Below, piece by piece: positions 42,987 through 52,000 of a DNA stretch of 64,000 nucleotides. The stretch's first letter is position 1. Each line of letters opens with the position of its first letter. The stretch covers positions 310,001 to 374,000 of the forward strand of contig QAIB01000002.1 in NCBI GenBank assembly GCA_030418545.1. The letters are read 5' to 3'. A model generated the notes under the pieces. The model saw only the letters and a list, made by a program, of their open reading frames with translations. It made no database searches and was not told where the DNA came from. The position numbers and the translations under genes were made by a program. This DNA comes from Xenophilus aerolatus. Lineage in GTDB: Bacteria > Pseudomonadota > Gammaproteobacteria > Burkholderiales > Burkholderiaceae_C.

Positions 42987-43662
42987 CAAGGCCGTGGCGA
43001 ACCCCATCCGCGTCCTGCTGGGCGACGACCATCGCATCGTGCGCGAGGGCCTGCGCCAGATGCTGGGCGACCCGGCCAACGGCAGCCCCGAGATCGCGGT
43101 GGCGGCCGAGGCGGCCACCGGCCCCGAGGTGATCGAGCGCGTGACGCAGCTCGGCGGCACCCAGGGCCTCGACGTGGTGCTGCTGGACATCGCGCTGCCC
43201 GGCCGCGACGGGCTGGACGTGCTGCAGGACCTGCGGGCGGGCTGGCCCGAGCTGCCGGTGCTGATGCTGTCCACCTACCCCGAGCGGCAGTACGCCGTGC
43301 GCTGCATCCGCCTGGGCGCGGCCGGCTACCTCAACAAGAGCGCCGATGCCGAGGAGATGGTGGCCGCGGTGCGCAAGGCGGCCGGCGGCGGCATCTACGT
43401 CACGCCGGCCACCGCCGAGGCGCTGGCCAGCGCCGTGGGGCGCAGCGGTTCGGCCACCGAGGCGCTGTCGCACCGCGAGCACCAGGTGTTCCGCCTGCTC
43501 ACGGCGGGGCACAGCGTGAGCGAGATTGGTGCAAGCCTGGGCCTGGCGCCCAACACCGTCAGCACCTACCGGGCGCGCATCCTCGAAAAGACGGGAACCA
43601 AGAACGACGTGGAACTGGCGCTGTACGCAGAGCGGCACGGCCGCAAGCCCCCGGCGGGCTGA
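42979..43662 (+). CDS. NarL/FixJ-family response regulator
   Basis: A 227-residue regulator. The receiver domain has phospho-acceptor Asp70 (VVLLDIALPG), acidic pocket GDDH and a conserved Lys (YLNKSADAEE). The LuxR-type HTH lies at about 165-220 (LSHREHQVFRLLTAGHSVSEIGASLGLAPNTVSTYRARI). It is translationally coupled to the PAS kinase. The nearest downstream promoter region (43663-43810) holds two inverted repeats that are candidate binding sites. Confidence 0.93.
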   Translation: MNSKAVANPIRVLLGDDHRIVREGLRQMLGDPANGSPEIAVAAEAATGPEVIERVTQLGGTQGLDVVLLDIALPGRDGLDVLQDLRAGWPELPVLMLSTYPERQYAVRCIRLGAAGYLNKSADAEEMVAAVRKAAGGGIYVTPATAEALASAVGRSGSATEALSHREHQVFRLLTAGHSVSEIGASLGLAPNTVSTYRARILEKTGTKNDVELALYAERHGRKPPAG

Positions 43663-43684
43663 TCCGGGCGCGGTTTCGGGCCGG

Positions 43685-43706
43685 CTTGTAGGGCCAGCAC
43701 TACAAG
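43685..43706. promoter_or_regulatory. Inverted repeat upstream of cyanate/nitrate transport operon
   Basis: CTTGTAG-N8-CTACAAG lies in the 148-bp gap before the transporter. A second one, CACGA-TTTG-TCGTG (43723-43736), follows 17 bp on. The first contains GTAGGGCC-N4-CTACA, a pattern also present in the urtA promoter region (52602-52618). They may be response-regulator sites or promoter parts. Confidence 0.5.
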
Positions 43707-43810
43707 GCCTCGACGGGCGCGGCACGATTTGTCGTGCAGACCTCGCCGCAGCCCCGAACAGGCCCGCACGTTGCATGGGACGAGGCTCGTCCATTGCCCG
43801 AGGAGCCTCC

Positions 43811-45193
43811 ATGCCGCGACTGCCCACCACCCTCCGCGCCGATCCCTACGACGCCGACCGCCCGCTGATGATGCGCTGCGCCTGCGGTCAGGACCATGCT
43901 CCGCAGGCCCACGGCACGGCGCAGGCGGTGGCCGCCGCGTCGGTGGAGGAGGCCTCGCGCGACTTCGTCGAGGCGGCGCTGGTCAAGGCGCTGTTCCCGC
44001 ACGAGCCGCTGCGCCGGCGCTTCCTGAAGGCGGTGGGTGCGGGCACGGCGCGCGCCGCCATCGCCTCACTGCTGCCGGTCGCCTCGCTGCAGGCCATGGC
44101 GCAGGAGAAGCGGGCGCCGGAAAAGAAGGACCTGAAGATCGGCTTCATCCCGATCACCTGCGCCACGCCGCTGATCATGGCGCACCCGCTGGGCTTCTAC
44201 CGCAACGAGGGCCTGAACGTGGAGGTCGTCAAGACGGCCGGCTGGGCCCTCATCCGCGACAAGATGATGAACCGGGAGTACGACGCCACGCACTTCCTCA
44301 GCCCCATGCCGCTGGCCATGTCGATGGGCGTGGGTTCCAACCCGGTGCCGATGAACGTGGCCACCATCCAGAACACCAACGGCCAGGCCATCACGCTGGC
44401 GGTGAAGCACAAGGACAAGCGCGACCCGAAGCTGTGGAAGGGCTTCAAGTTCGCCGTGCCCTTCGAGTTCAGCATGCACAACTTCCTGCTGCGCTACTAC
44501 GTGGCCGAGCACGGGCTGAACCCCGACACCGACATCCAGATCCGCGTGGTGCCGCCGCCCGAGATGGTGGCCAACCTGCGGGCCGGCAACATCGACGGCT
44601 ACCTGTGCCCGGACCCCTTCAACCAGCGCGCGGTGTACGAGGAAGTGGGCTTCATCCACCTGCTGACCAGGGAGCTTTGGAACGGCCACCCGTGCTGCGC
44701 CTTCGGCACCAGCACCGAGTTCATCCAGAAGAACCCCGACACCTTCGCGGCGTTGTACCGGGCGGTGCTCACCGCCTCGGCGATGGCGCGCGAGGCCAAG
44801 AACCGCGAGCTGATCGCCAAGGTGATCGCGCCCGCGCAGTACCTGAACCAGCCCGAGACGGTGATCGCCCAGGTGCTGACCGGCCGCTTCGCCGACGGGC
44901 TGGGCAAGATCCAGACGGTGCCCGACCGCGCCGACTTCGACCCCATCCCGTGGCAGAGCATGGCCGTGTGGATGCTCACGCAGATGCAGCGCTGGGGCTA
45001 CGTCAAGGGCGAGGTGAACTACAAGCAGATCGCCGAGAAGGTGTTTCTGCTCACCGACGCCAGGAAGTACATGAAGGAGCTGGGCCAGCCGGTGCCGCAG
45101 GGCGCCTACCCCTCGTTCAAGGTCATGGGCCGGGAGTTCGATCCCGACAAGGCCGCGGCCTACGCCAAGAGCTTCGCGATCTACAAGTCATGA
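43811..45193 (+). CDS. NrtA/CynA-type ABC transporter substrate-binding protein
   Basis: A 460-residue Tat-exported receptor of the nitrate/cyanate/sulfonate class. The Tat motif RRRFLK is at residues 68-73, after an unusually long, cytoplasmic-looking leader that contains CxCGxxH (Cys23, Cys25, His29). The mature part has GFIPITCATPLIMAHPLGFY and PPPEMVANLRAGNIDGYLCPDPFNQRA, typical of NrtA-like proteins. GAGGAGCC precedes the ATG. A cyanase gene ends the operon, so cyanate is the likeliest ligand; nitrate/nitrite cannot be excluded. Confidence 0.9.
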   Translation: MPRLPTTLRADPYDADRPLMMRCACGQDHAPQAHGTAQAVAAASVEEASRDFVEAALVKALFPHEPLRRRFLKAVGAGTARAAIASLLPVASLQAMAQEKRAPEKKDLKIGFIPITCATPLIMAHPLGFYRNEGLNVEVVKTAGWALIRDKMMNREYDATHFLSPMPLAMSMGVGSNPVPMNVATIQNTNGQAITLAVKHKDKRDPKLWKGFKFAVPFEFSMHNFLLRYYVAEHGLNPDTDIQIRVVPPPEMVANLRAGNIDGYLCPDPFNQRAVYEEVGFIHLLTRELWNGHPCCAFGTSTEFIQKNPDTFAALYRAVLTASAMAREAKNRELIAKVIAPAQYLNQPETVIAQVLTGRFADGLGKIQTVPDRADFDPIPWQSMAVWMLTQMQRWGYVKGEVNYKQIAEKVFLLTDARKYMKELGQPVPQGAYPSFKVMGREFDPDKAAAYAKSFAIYKS

Positions 45194-46047
45194 AATCGCT
45201 CAACGCCAAGGCGGCGCTGCTGTCGGTGCTGCTTTTGCTGCTCGTGCTGGGCATCTGGCACCTGGCCACCGCCACGGGCGCGACGGGCGGTGGTGCCACC
45301 GGCATGACGGCCGAGGAGATCGAGTACGCCCGCATGATGGGCAAGGACCCCGGCGCGGCCAAGGCCGGGGGTTTTCCGACGCCGCTGGAGATGGGCCGCA
45401 CGGCGTGGAAGCACCTCGCGCACCCCTTCTACGACAACGGCCCCAACGACAAGGGCATCGCCATCCAGCTGGGCTACTCGCTCGCGCGCGTCGGGCTGGG
45501 CTTCGGCCTGGCCTGCCTGGTGGCGATCCCGCTGGGCTTCCTGATCGGCATGTCGCCGCTGGCCTACCGGGCGCTCGACCCCTTCATCCAGGTGCTCAAG
45601 CCGATCAGCCCGCTGGCGTGGATGCCGCTGGCCCTCTACACCATCAAGGACTCGGGCGTGAGCGGCATCTTCGTGATCTTCATCTGCTCGGTCTGGCCGA
45701 TGCTGGTCAACACGGCCTTCGGCGTGGCCTCGGTGCGGCGCGATTGGCTCAACGTGGCGCGCACGCTGGAGGTCAGCCCCTTGCGCAAGGCCTTCCGGGT
45801 GATCCTGCCGGCCGCTGCGCCGACCATCCTCACGGGCATGCGCATCAGCATGGGCATCGCGTGGCTGGTGATCGTCGCGGCCGAGATGCTGGTCGGGGGC
45901 ACGGGCATCGGCTACTTCGTCTGGAACGAGTGGAACAACCTGTCGCTGACCAACGTGATCTTCGCCATCCTGCTGATCGGCGTGGTCGGCATGCTGCTGG
46001 ACCTCGCGTTCGGCCGCCTGCAGAAGGCCGTGACCTATGTGGAGTGA
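45190..46047 (+). CDS. ABC transporter permease (cyanate/nitrate type)
   Basis: A 285-residue BPD-type permease of the NrtB/CynB class with about six membrane helices. The first is at residues 7-27, followed by a long periplasmic loop (MTAEEIEYARMMGKDPGA). The EAA-like cytoplasmic loop is in LNVARTLEVSPLRKAFRVILPAAAPTILTGMRI. Its ATG overlaps the receptor's stop as ATGA, so the pair is coupled. It would form a homodimer driven by the ATPase encoded next, which is frameshifted in this sequence. Confidence 0.92.
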   Translation: MKSLNAKAALLSVLLLLLVLGIWHLATATGATGGGATGMTAEEIEYARMMGKDPGAAKAGGFPTPLEMGRTAWKHLAHPFYDNGPNDKGIAIQLGYSLARVGLGFGLACLVAIPLGFLIGMSPLAYRALDPFIQVLKPISPLAWMPLALYTIKDSGVSGIFVIFICSVWPMLVNTAFGVASVRRDWLNVARTLEVSPLRKAFRVILPAAAPTILTGMRISMGIAWLVIVAAEMLVGGTGIGYFVWNEWNNLSLTNVIFAILLIGVVGMLLDLAFGRLQKAVTYVE

Positions 46048-46075
46048 ACATGGCAACGCATCGCCGGGCGCCACG

Positions 46076-46890
46076 ATGACAGCATCGACCCCTTCGCCGG
46101 ACTTCCTTCGCGTGCAGGGCCTGGCGCGCTCCTTCCAGCCACAGCGGCCGGTGTTCGCCAACGTCGACTTCGAGGTCGCGTGCGGCGAGTTCGTCTGCAT
46201 CATCGGGCACTCCGGCTGCGGCAAGACGACCATCCTCAACGTGCTGGCCGGCCTCGACCGCGCCAGCGCCGGCCATGTGTTCATGGACGGCCGCGAGGTC
46301 GCCGGCCCCAGCCTGGAGCGGGGCGTGGTGTCCAGAGCCACGCGCTGCTGCCCTGGCTCACCGTGCGGCGCAACATCGCCTTCGCCGTCGAGTCGCGCCG
46401 GCCCGACTGGCGCCGGGACGAGGTGGCCGCGCATGTGGAGAAGTACGTGGCGATGGTGGGCCTCACGGCGGCGCTGGACAAGAAGCCGTCCGAGCTCTCG
46501 GGTGGCATGAAGCAGCGCGTGGGCATCGCGCGGGCCTTCGCCATCGAGCCGAAGATGCTGCTGCTCGACGAGCCCTTCGGGGCGCTGGACGCGCTCACCC
46601 GCGGCACCATCCAGGACGAGCTGACGGCGATCGTGCGGCGCACGCAGCAGACCGTCTTCATGATCACCCACGACGTGGACGAGGCCATCCTGCTGGCCGA
46701 CCGCGTGCTGATGATGCGCAACGGCGTGGAGCTGGCCGGCGGCGGCTGGCGGCCGGGCGGCATCGCCGAGTCGATCCGCATCGAGCTGCCGCGCGAGCGC
46801 ACGCGCGGCACGCTGCACCACATGCCCGGCTACTACGAGCTGCGCAACCACATCGTCGACTTCCTCGTCACCCGGGCGCATGCCGCCTGA
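46076..46890 (+). pseudogene. ABC transporter ATPase (cyanate/nitrate type), single-base frameshift
   Basis: The N-terminal part with Walker A (GHSGCGKTT) is read in one frame to about 46330. The rest (SHALLPWLTV, LSGGMKQRVGIARAF, Walker B LLLDEPFGALD, H-loop MITHDVDEA) is in the next frame. At the join the expected TTCCAG of the Q-loop reads TCCAG: one T is missing at about 46331, exactly where the Q-loop glutamine should be encoded. With that base restored the protein would be a normal NrtC/CynD-type ATPase of about 270 residues. Either the transporter is dead in this strain or the base is an assembly error. An alternative upstream ATG lies at 46037. Confidence 0.85.
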
Positions 46891-46931
46891 GGACTTCCAA
46901 CCCCTCCCACACTGCACAAGGAGAGATATCC

Positions 46932-47375
46932 ATGAACCGCAACGACGTCACAGAAAAGATCATCGGCACCAAGGTGGCCAAGGGCATCCAGTGGGCCGAC
47001 GTGGCCACGAAGGTCGGCCTGTCCAAGGAATGGGTCACGGCCGCCTGCCTGGGCCAGATGACCCTCGACGCCGAGCAGGCCCGGGTGGTCGGCGAGATCT
47101 TCGGCCTCGACGCCGAGGAGCAGAAATGGCTGCAGGTGGTGCCGTACAAGGGTTCGCTGCCCACGGCCGTGCCCACCGACCCGCTGATCTACCGCTGGTA
47201 CGAGATCGTCAGCGTGTATGGCACCACCATCAAGGAGCTGATCCACGAAGAGTTCGGCGACGGCATCATGAGCGCCATCGACTTCAAGATGGACATCGTG
47301 CGCGAGCCCGACCCCAAGGGCGACCGCGTGAACGTGGTGCTGTCGGGCAAGTTCCTGCCCTACAAGACCTACTGA
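46932..47375 (+). CDS. cynS: Cyanase (cyanate hydratase)
   Basis: A 147-residue enzyme that converts cyanate and bicarbonate to ammonia and CO2; active as a decamer in E. coli. The catalytic triad is intact: Arg88, Glu91 (YRWYEIV) and Ser114 (GIMSAIDF), with the same spacing as Arg96/Glu99/Ser122 of E. coli CynS. The N-terminal helical domain (KGIQWADVATKVGLSKEWVTAACLGQ) is complete. AAGGAGA precedes the ATG. No carbonic anhydrase gene (cynT), often its partner, lies in the window. Confidence 0.96.
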   Translation: MNRNDVTEKIIGTKVAKGIQWADVATKVGLSKEWVTAACLGQMTLDAEQARVVGEIFGLDAEEQKWLQVVPYKGSLPTAVPTDPLIYRWYEIVSVYGTTIKELIHEEFGDGIMSAIDFKMDIVREPDPKGDRVNVVLSGKFLPYKTY

Positions 47376-47382
47376 GCGGCGT

Positions 47383-48126
47383 TCAGGCGGCCGCGGCGGG
47401 CGCGACGGAGGCGCCTTCGATGCGGTGGCGCGCCAGCGCGTCGGCCACGAAGCCGCTGGCCTTCATGTCCTCGACGAAGGTGGCGAGGAAGGCCGCCGCT
47501 TCGGGGCCCCGGCCTGCCGGCAGGCCCATCGCCTGCTGGATCACCATGAAGCGGCCGGGCAGCATGCGCAGCGACGCGTCGTCGCGCGCCCAGCCTTCGA
47601 GCAGCTGGCGGATGCCGGCCGCCACCTCGATGCCGCCCGCCTCGACCGCGTCGCGCACGGCAGCCGCGTTGGGCAGGCGCTCGATCGCGGCCGCCTTGAG
47701 TTCGCGCGTGAGGAAGAGGTCGTAGGCGCTGCCCGCACCGACGCCCACGCGCATGCCGGCGCGGTCGACTTCGGCGTTGTCCTGCAGCGCCGAAGCGGCC
47801 GGCACGAGGTAGCTGCCTTCGATGAGCACGTAAGGCGCGGTGAAGCGCAGGCCTTCGCCGCGTGCCGGATCGATGGCGAAGAAGCCGATGTCCGCCTGCT
47901 CGCCGCGCACCGCCTCGACCGACTGCGCCGCCTTGTCGAACACCTTCAGCTCGACGGGCAGGCCCAGGCGCGCACCGAGCGCGCGGGCCAGGTCGACGGA
48001 GACGCCGGACGGCTCGCCAGTCGCCGCGTCGCGCCCCGCCAGGATAGGGTTGCCGAGGTTGATGGAGGCGCGCAGCACGCCGGTCGGCGCGAAGGCCTGG
48101 AGCAGGGCAGGGGACGGTGCGGTCAT
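47383..48126 (-). CDS. Periplasmic-binding-protein-fold protein without signal peptide
   Basis: A 247-residue SBP_bac_3-type amino-acid-binding fold (GVLRASINLGNPILAGRDAATGEPSGVSVDLARALGARLGLPVE, then FTAPYVLIEGSYLVP). No signal peptide is present from the ATG at 48126, and the in-frame upstream extension (MRRKLAGTFAPCRH) does not make one either. It may therefore be cytoplasmic, perhaps an enzyme or a sensor, as some PBP-fold proteins are. It is convergent with cynS (7 bp apart) and lies 57 bp downstream of the LuxR-type regulator gene on the same strand. Confidence 0.8.
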   Translation of the reverse strand: MTAPSPALLQAFAPTGVLRASINLGNPILAGRDAATGEPSGVSVDLARALGARLGLPVELKVFDKAAQSVEAVRGEQADIGFFAIDPARGEGLRFTAPYVLIEGSYLVPAASALQDNAEVDRAGMRVGVGAGSAYDLFLTRELKAAAIERLPNAAAVRDAVEAGGIEVAAGIRQLLEGWARDDASLRMLPGRFMVIQQAMGLPAGRGPEAAAFLATFVEDMKASGFVADALARHRIEGASVAPAAAA

Positions 48127-48183
48127 GGTGTGGCGGCAAGGGGCAAAGGTGCCGGCCAGTTTACGGCGCACGCCCCGCGCTGC

Positions 48184-49080
48184 TCAGTCCAGGTGGCCAC
48201 TGGCCAGTGCGGCCGCCGCGGCGCGCGTCTCCACCCCCAGCTTCTCGAAGATGTGCTCCAGGTGCTTGTTCACCGTGCGCGGGCTCATGCCCAGGATCTC
48301 GGCGATGTCGCGGTTGGTCTTGCCCTTGGCCAGCCAGGACAACACCTCGGTCTCGCGCGGCGTGAGGGCCGCCTCGCCCAGGCGCGAGGCACCGCTGGGC
48401 CCGCGGTCCTGCGCCAGCAGCAGCATCGTCTCGCCCAGGGTCGCGGTGCCCAGGTTGCGTGCCGACAGCCGCTGGCCGGTGGTCGTGGTCAGCCGCTCGG
48501 TGCCGCCCTGCAGCACCGGCGCCAGCGCGGGCGGCAGGTGACCGGGCAACGGCGCCTGCGGCAGGCCCTGCAACCAGGCGGCGGCCTGCGGCGACAGCCA
48601 GGCGATGCGGCCCTGCGCGTCGACGAAGACCACGCCCATGCCCGCCACGTCGACCGCGTCGCGCGCCATGCGGGTGATGCGCGCGTTGCGCGTGTGGGTG
48701 TGCAGCCGGGCCAGCACCTCCTGCGCGCGGATGGGCTTGACCACGTAGTCCACGCCGCCCGACTCGAAGCCTTCCACCACGTGCGGCGTTTCGGACAGCC
48801 CGGTCATGAACAGCACCGGGATGTGGGCCAGCGCCGCGTTGGCCTTGATGCGCCGGCAGGTGTCGAAGCCCGACAAGCCGGGCAGCATGCCGTCGAGCAG
48901 GATGGCGTCGGGCACGACCAGTTCCAGCCGTTCCAGCGCGCTCTCGCCGTCGCCGGCCACCAGCACGGTGTAGCCGCTCGATTCGAGCGTGTCGCACAGC
49001 ATGCCCAGGCTGCTGGGCGCGTCGTCCACCACGAGGACGACGGGGCGTTCGGCGTCAGAGGTCGAGGGCGACGGCATCAT
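48184..49080 (-). CDS. LuxR-type response regulator paired with the NCS1-kinase
   Basis: A 298-residue regulator with receiver (Asp63 in AILLDGMLPG, Lys in VVKPIRAQEV), a middle PAS-like segment (AVDVAGMGVVFVDAQGRIAWLSPQAAAWL), and a C-terminal LuxR HTH (LTPRETEVLSWLAKGKTNRDIAEILGMSPRTVNKHL). It overlaps the kinase gene by 26 bp and is certainly its partner. Two ATGs (49080 and 49077) are possible. The palindrome shared between the urt and amiE promoters is the natural candidate for its binding site; that is inference. Confidence 0.92.
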   Translation of the reverse strand: MMPSPSTSDAERPVVLVVDDAPSSLGMLCDTLESSGYTVLVAGDGESALERLELVVPDAILLDGMLPGLSGFDTCRRIKANAALAHIPVLFMTGLSETPHVVEGFESGGVDYVVKPIRAQEVLARLHTHTRNARITRMARDAVDVAGMGVVFVDAQGRIAWLSPQAAAWLQGLPQAPLPGHLPPALAPVLQGGTERLTTTTGQRLSARNLGTATLGETMLLLAQDRGPSGASRLGEAALTPRETEVLSWLAKGKTNRDIAEILGMSPRTVNKHLEHIFEKLGVETRAAAAALASGHLD

Positions 49081-52000
49081 CGGCGATCACTTTCCTGAGT
49101 TGGTCGAGTTCGAAGCGCGACACCAGGCCGCGCAGCTGGGTGCAGGCCGCGGCCAGCTCGGGCCGCTCGGCCGCGATGCGGTCCAGCGCCTGCTGCAGGC
49201 CGCGCACGTGGCCGATCTGGGCCAGGTGCAGCAGTTCGGCGCGGGCCTCCTCGGGCAGGGCGATGGTGCCGGGCGTCGGAGGTGCGTCCATGCGCACCGG
49301 CGGCGCCGGGGTGTGCACCAGCCATTCCAGGCCCAGGTGCCGCTCGAGCGCGGCGATGAGTTCGGATTCGATCACCGGCTTGCCCACGAAGCCCTGGCAG
49401 CCGGCCTCGCGCAGCCGGTCGGCCTGGTTCTCGAACACGTTGGCCGAGACGATGATGATCGGCACCCGGTCGAAGCCGGCCGCGCGCACGTGGCGGGCCG
49501 TGTCCCAGCCGTCCATGTCGTCCATGCTCAGGTCCAGCAGGATGGCCGAGGGCTGGTGGTCGCGCAGGCTGTCCAGGCACTCGGTGCCGCTGGCGGCTTC
49601 GCGCACGTCGAAGCCCAGGGGCATGAGCAGCCCGGCCAGCATCTGGCGCTGCACCGGCTGGTCGTCCACCACCAGCAGCGTGCGGCGCGGGCCGAAGTAG
49701 CCGGAAATGGGCCGCTGCGGCTCGGCCTGCGGGCCGGGGTCCGCCACCTCGCGCAGGTAGATGCGCACGCTGAAGGTGCTCCCCTGGCTGGAGCTGTCGG
49801 CCAGCGCGAGCTCGCCGCCCATGAGCGAGGTGAGCAGGCCGGTGATCGTCAGGCCCAGGCCGGTGCCCGGCTCGCCCGCACGCCGGCCGACGCTGCCGCG
49901 CTCGAAGGGCAGGAAGATGCGCTGGCGGTCCTGCGGCGCGACGCCGGGGCCGGTGTCGATGACGTCGAAGCGCAGCACCTCGCGGCGCGCGTCCACCTGC
50001 AGCGTGACGGTGCCGGCCTCGGTGAAGCGCACCGCGTTGGCCAGCAGGTTGATGAGGATCTGACGCAGGCGCTTGGCGTCGGCCTGCACCCAGTCCGGCA
50101 GCCGGCCCAGGTGGGTGTAGACGAAGGCCAGCCCCTTGTTCTCGGCCTGCGGGCGCACCATGCGCACCAGCTCGTCGAGGAAGGCCGGCAGCGCCAGCGG
50201 CGCCGGCTCCAGCTGCAGGCGGCCGGCCTCGATGCGCGCCAGGTCGAGCAGGCCGTCGATGAGGCCCAGCATGTGCTCGCCGCTGCGGTGGATGGTCTGC
50301 ACCGCGCCGTGCACCGAGGTCGGCGTGGCGGCGGCCGGCTCGGACTTGAGCAGGATCTGCGAGTAGCCCAGGATGCTGTTGAGCGGCGTGCGCAGCTCGT
50401 GCGTCATGCCGGCCACGTAGCGCGTCTTGGCCTGGTTGGCCGCCTCGGCCGCCTCCTTGGCGGCCTGCAGCGCGGCGTCGGTGCGCTGGTGGGCCTCGAT
50501 CTCCACCGTCAGCAGGTGGTTGTGGCGGTTGGACTCCTCCTGCGCCATGTGGCGGCTCTCGCTGCCCAGCACCACCCACCAGGCCGCCACCGCCGCCACC
50601 AGCGACAGCAGCGCGAAGACCTTGAGGAAGGGCGTGCGCAGCGCCTCGTTGGGCATGCCGCCGGCACCGATCAGCTCCTGGGCGTAGACGATGCCCATGA
50701 TGGTGGCCAGCAGCGCCACCAGCGAGAAGGCCACCACCAGGTAGTGCGCCACGCGGAAGTTCAGGCGCGCCGACAGCCGGGCCGGCAGCAGCGCCTGCAG
50801 CCAGCCGCTGATCTGCTCGGCGGCGCGCGAGTCGGTCTTGCAGCGGTCGTGGCAGCGCGACTCGAGCGTGCAGCACAGCGAGCAGATCGGCGCGCTGTAG
50901 GCCGGGCAGAAGGCCATGTCCTCGGCCTCGAAGCGGTTGTCGCACACATGGCAGGTCACGCTCTGGCCGGGCGTCCAGTGCTGCAGGTCCTGCCGGGCCA
51001 GGTAGTAGCGACCGCGCGTGCGCCAGGCTAGCAGCGGCGACACCACGAGGGCAGTCGCCAGCGCGATGAAGGGCGAGAAGGCGGCGGCCCAGTGCCCCAG
51101 CAGGCCGGCGTAGGCGACCATCGCCAGTCCGGCCGCCACCAGCGTGGCCACCAGGCCGACCGGGTTGATGTCGTACAGGTGCGCCCGCTTGAACTCGATC
51201 ACCTTGGGGCTGAAGCCCAGCGGCTTGTTGATCACCAGGTCGGCCACCAGCGCGCCGACCCAGGCGATGGCGATGTTGCTGTACAACCCCAGCACCTTCT
51301 CCAGCGCGCCGAAGACGCCCAGCGTCATCAGCAGCACCGCGATCAGCACGTTGAAGACCAGCCACACCACGCGCCCCGGGTGGCTGTGCGTGAGCCGGGC
51401 GAAGAAGTTCGACCAGGCCAGCGAGCCCGCATAGGCGTTGGTCAGGTTGATCTTCATCTGCGAGACGACCACGAAGAGCGTGGTCACCGCCATGACCATG
51501 GCCGGGTCCTGCAGCACGTAGGCGAAGCCGGCCAGGTACATGCGGGTGGGCTCCACCGCGTGCTCGGCCGGGATCTCGTGCTGCAGCGCCAGGAAGGCCA
51601 GGAAGGCGCCGCCCAGCATCTTGAGCATGCCGGGCACGATCCAGCCCGGGCCGGCGATGAGCACCGCGGCCCACCAGCGCCCGCGGTTGGCGGCCGTCTT
51701 CTCGGGCAGGAAGCGCAGGTAGTCCACCTGTTCGCCGATCTGCACCACCAGCGCGAAGGCCACGGTGGCGCCGGCGCCGAACATCAGCGGGTCGAAGCCG
51801 CTGCTGCCCGACACGCGCCCCACGAGGCTGGTGAAGTCGGCGTACAGCTGCGGGTTCTTCGCCAGCACCGCGAGGAAGGGCAGGAAGAACAGCACGATCC
51901 AGATCGGCTGGCTCCACAACTGCAGGCCGGAGATGAGCGTGATGCCGCGCATCACCAGTGGAATGATGACGAGCGACGAGGCCAGGTACAGCACCGGCAG

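Noticed and set aside
46076..46890. Programmed ribosomal frameshift in the ABC ATPase
   Set aside because: No slippery run or stimulating structure at the join; a lost T in TTCCAG is simpler, and homologues need no frameshift.
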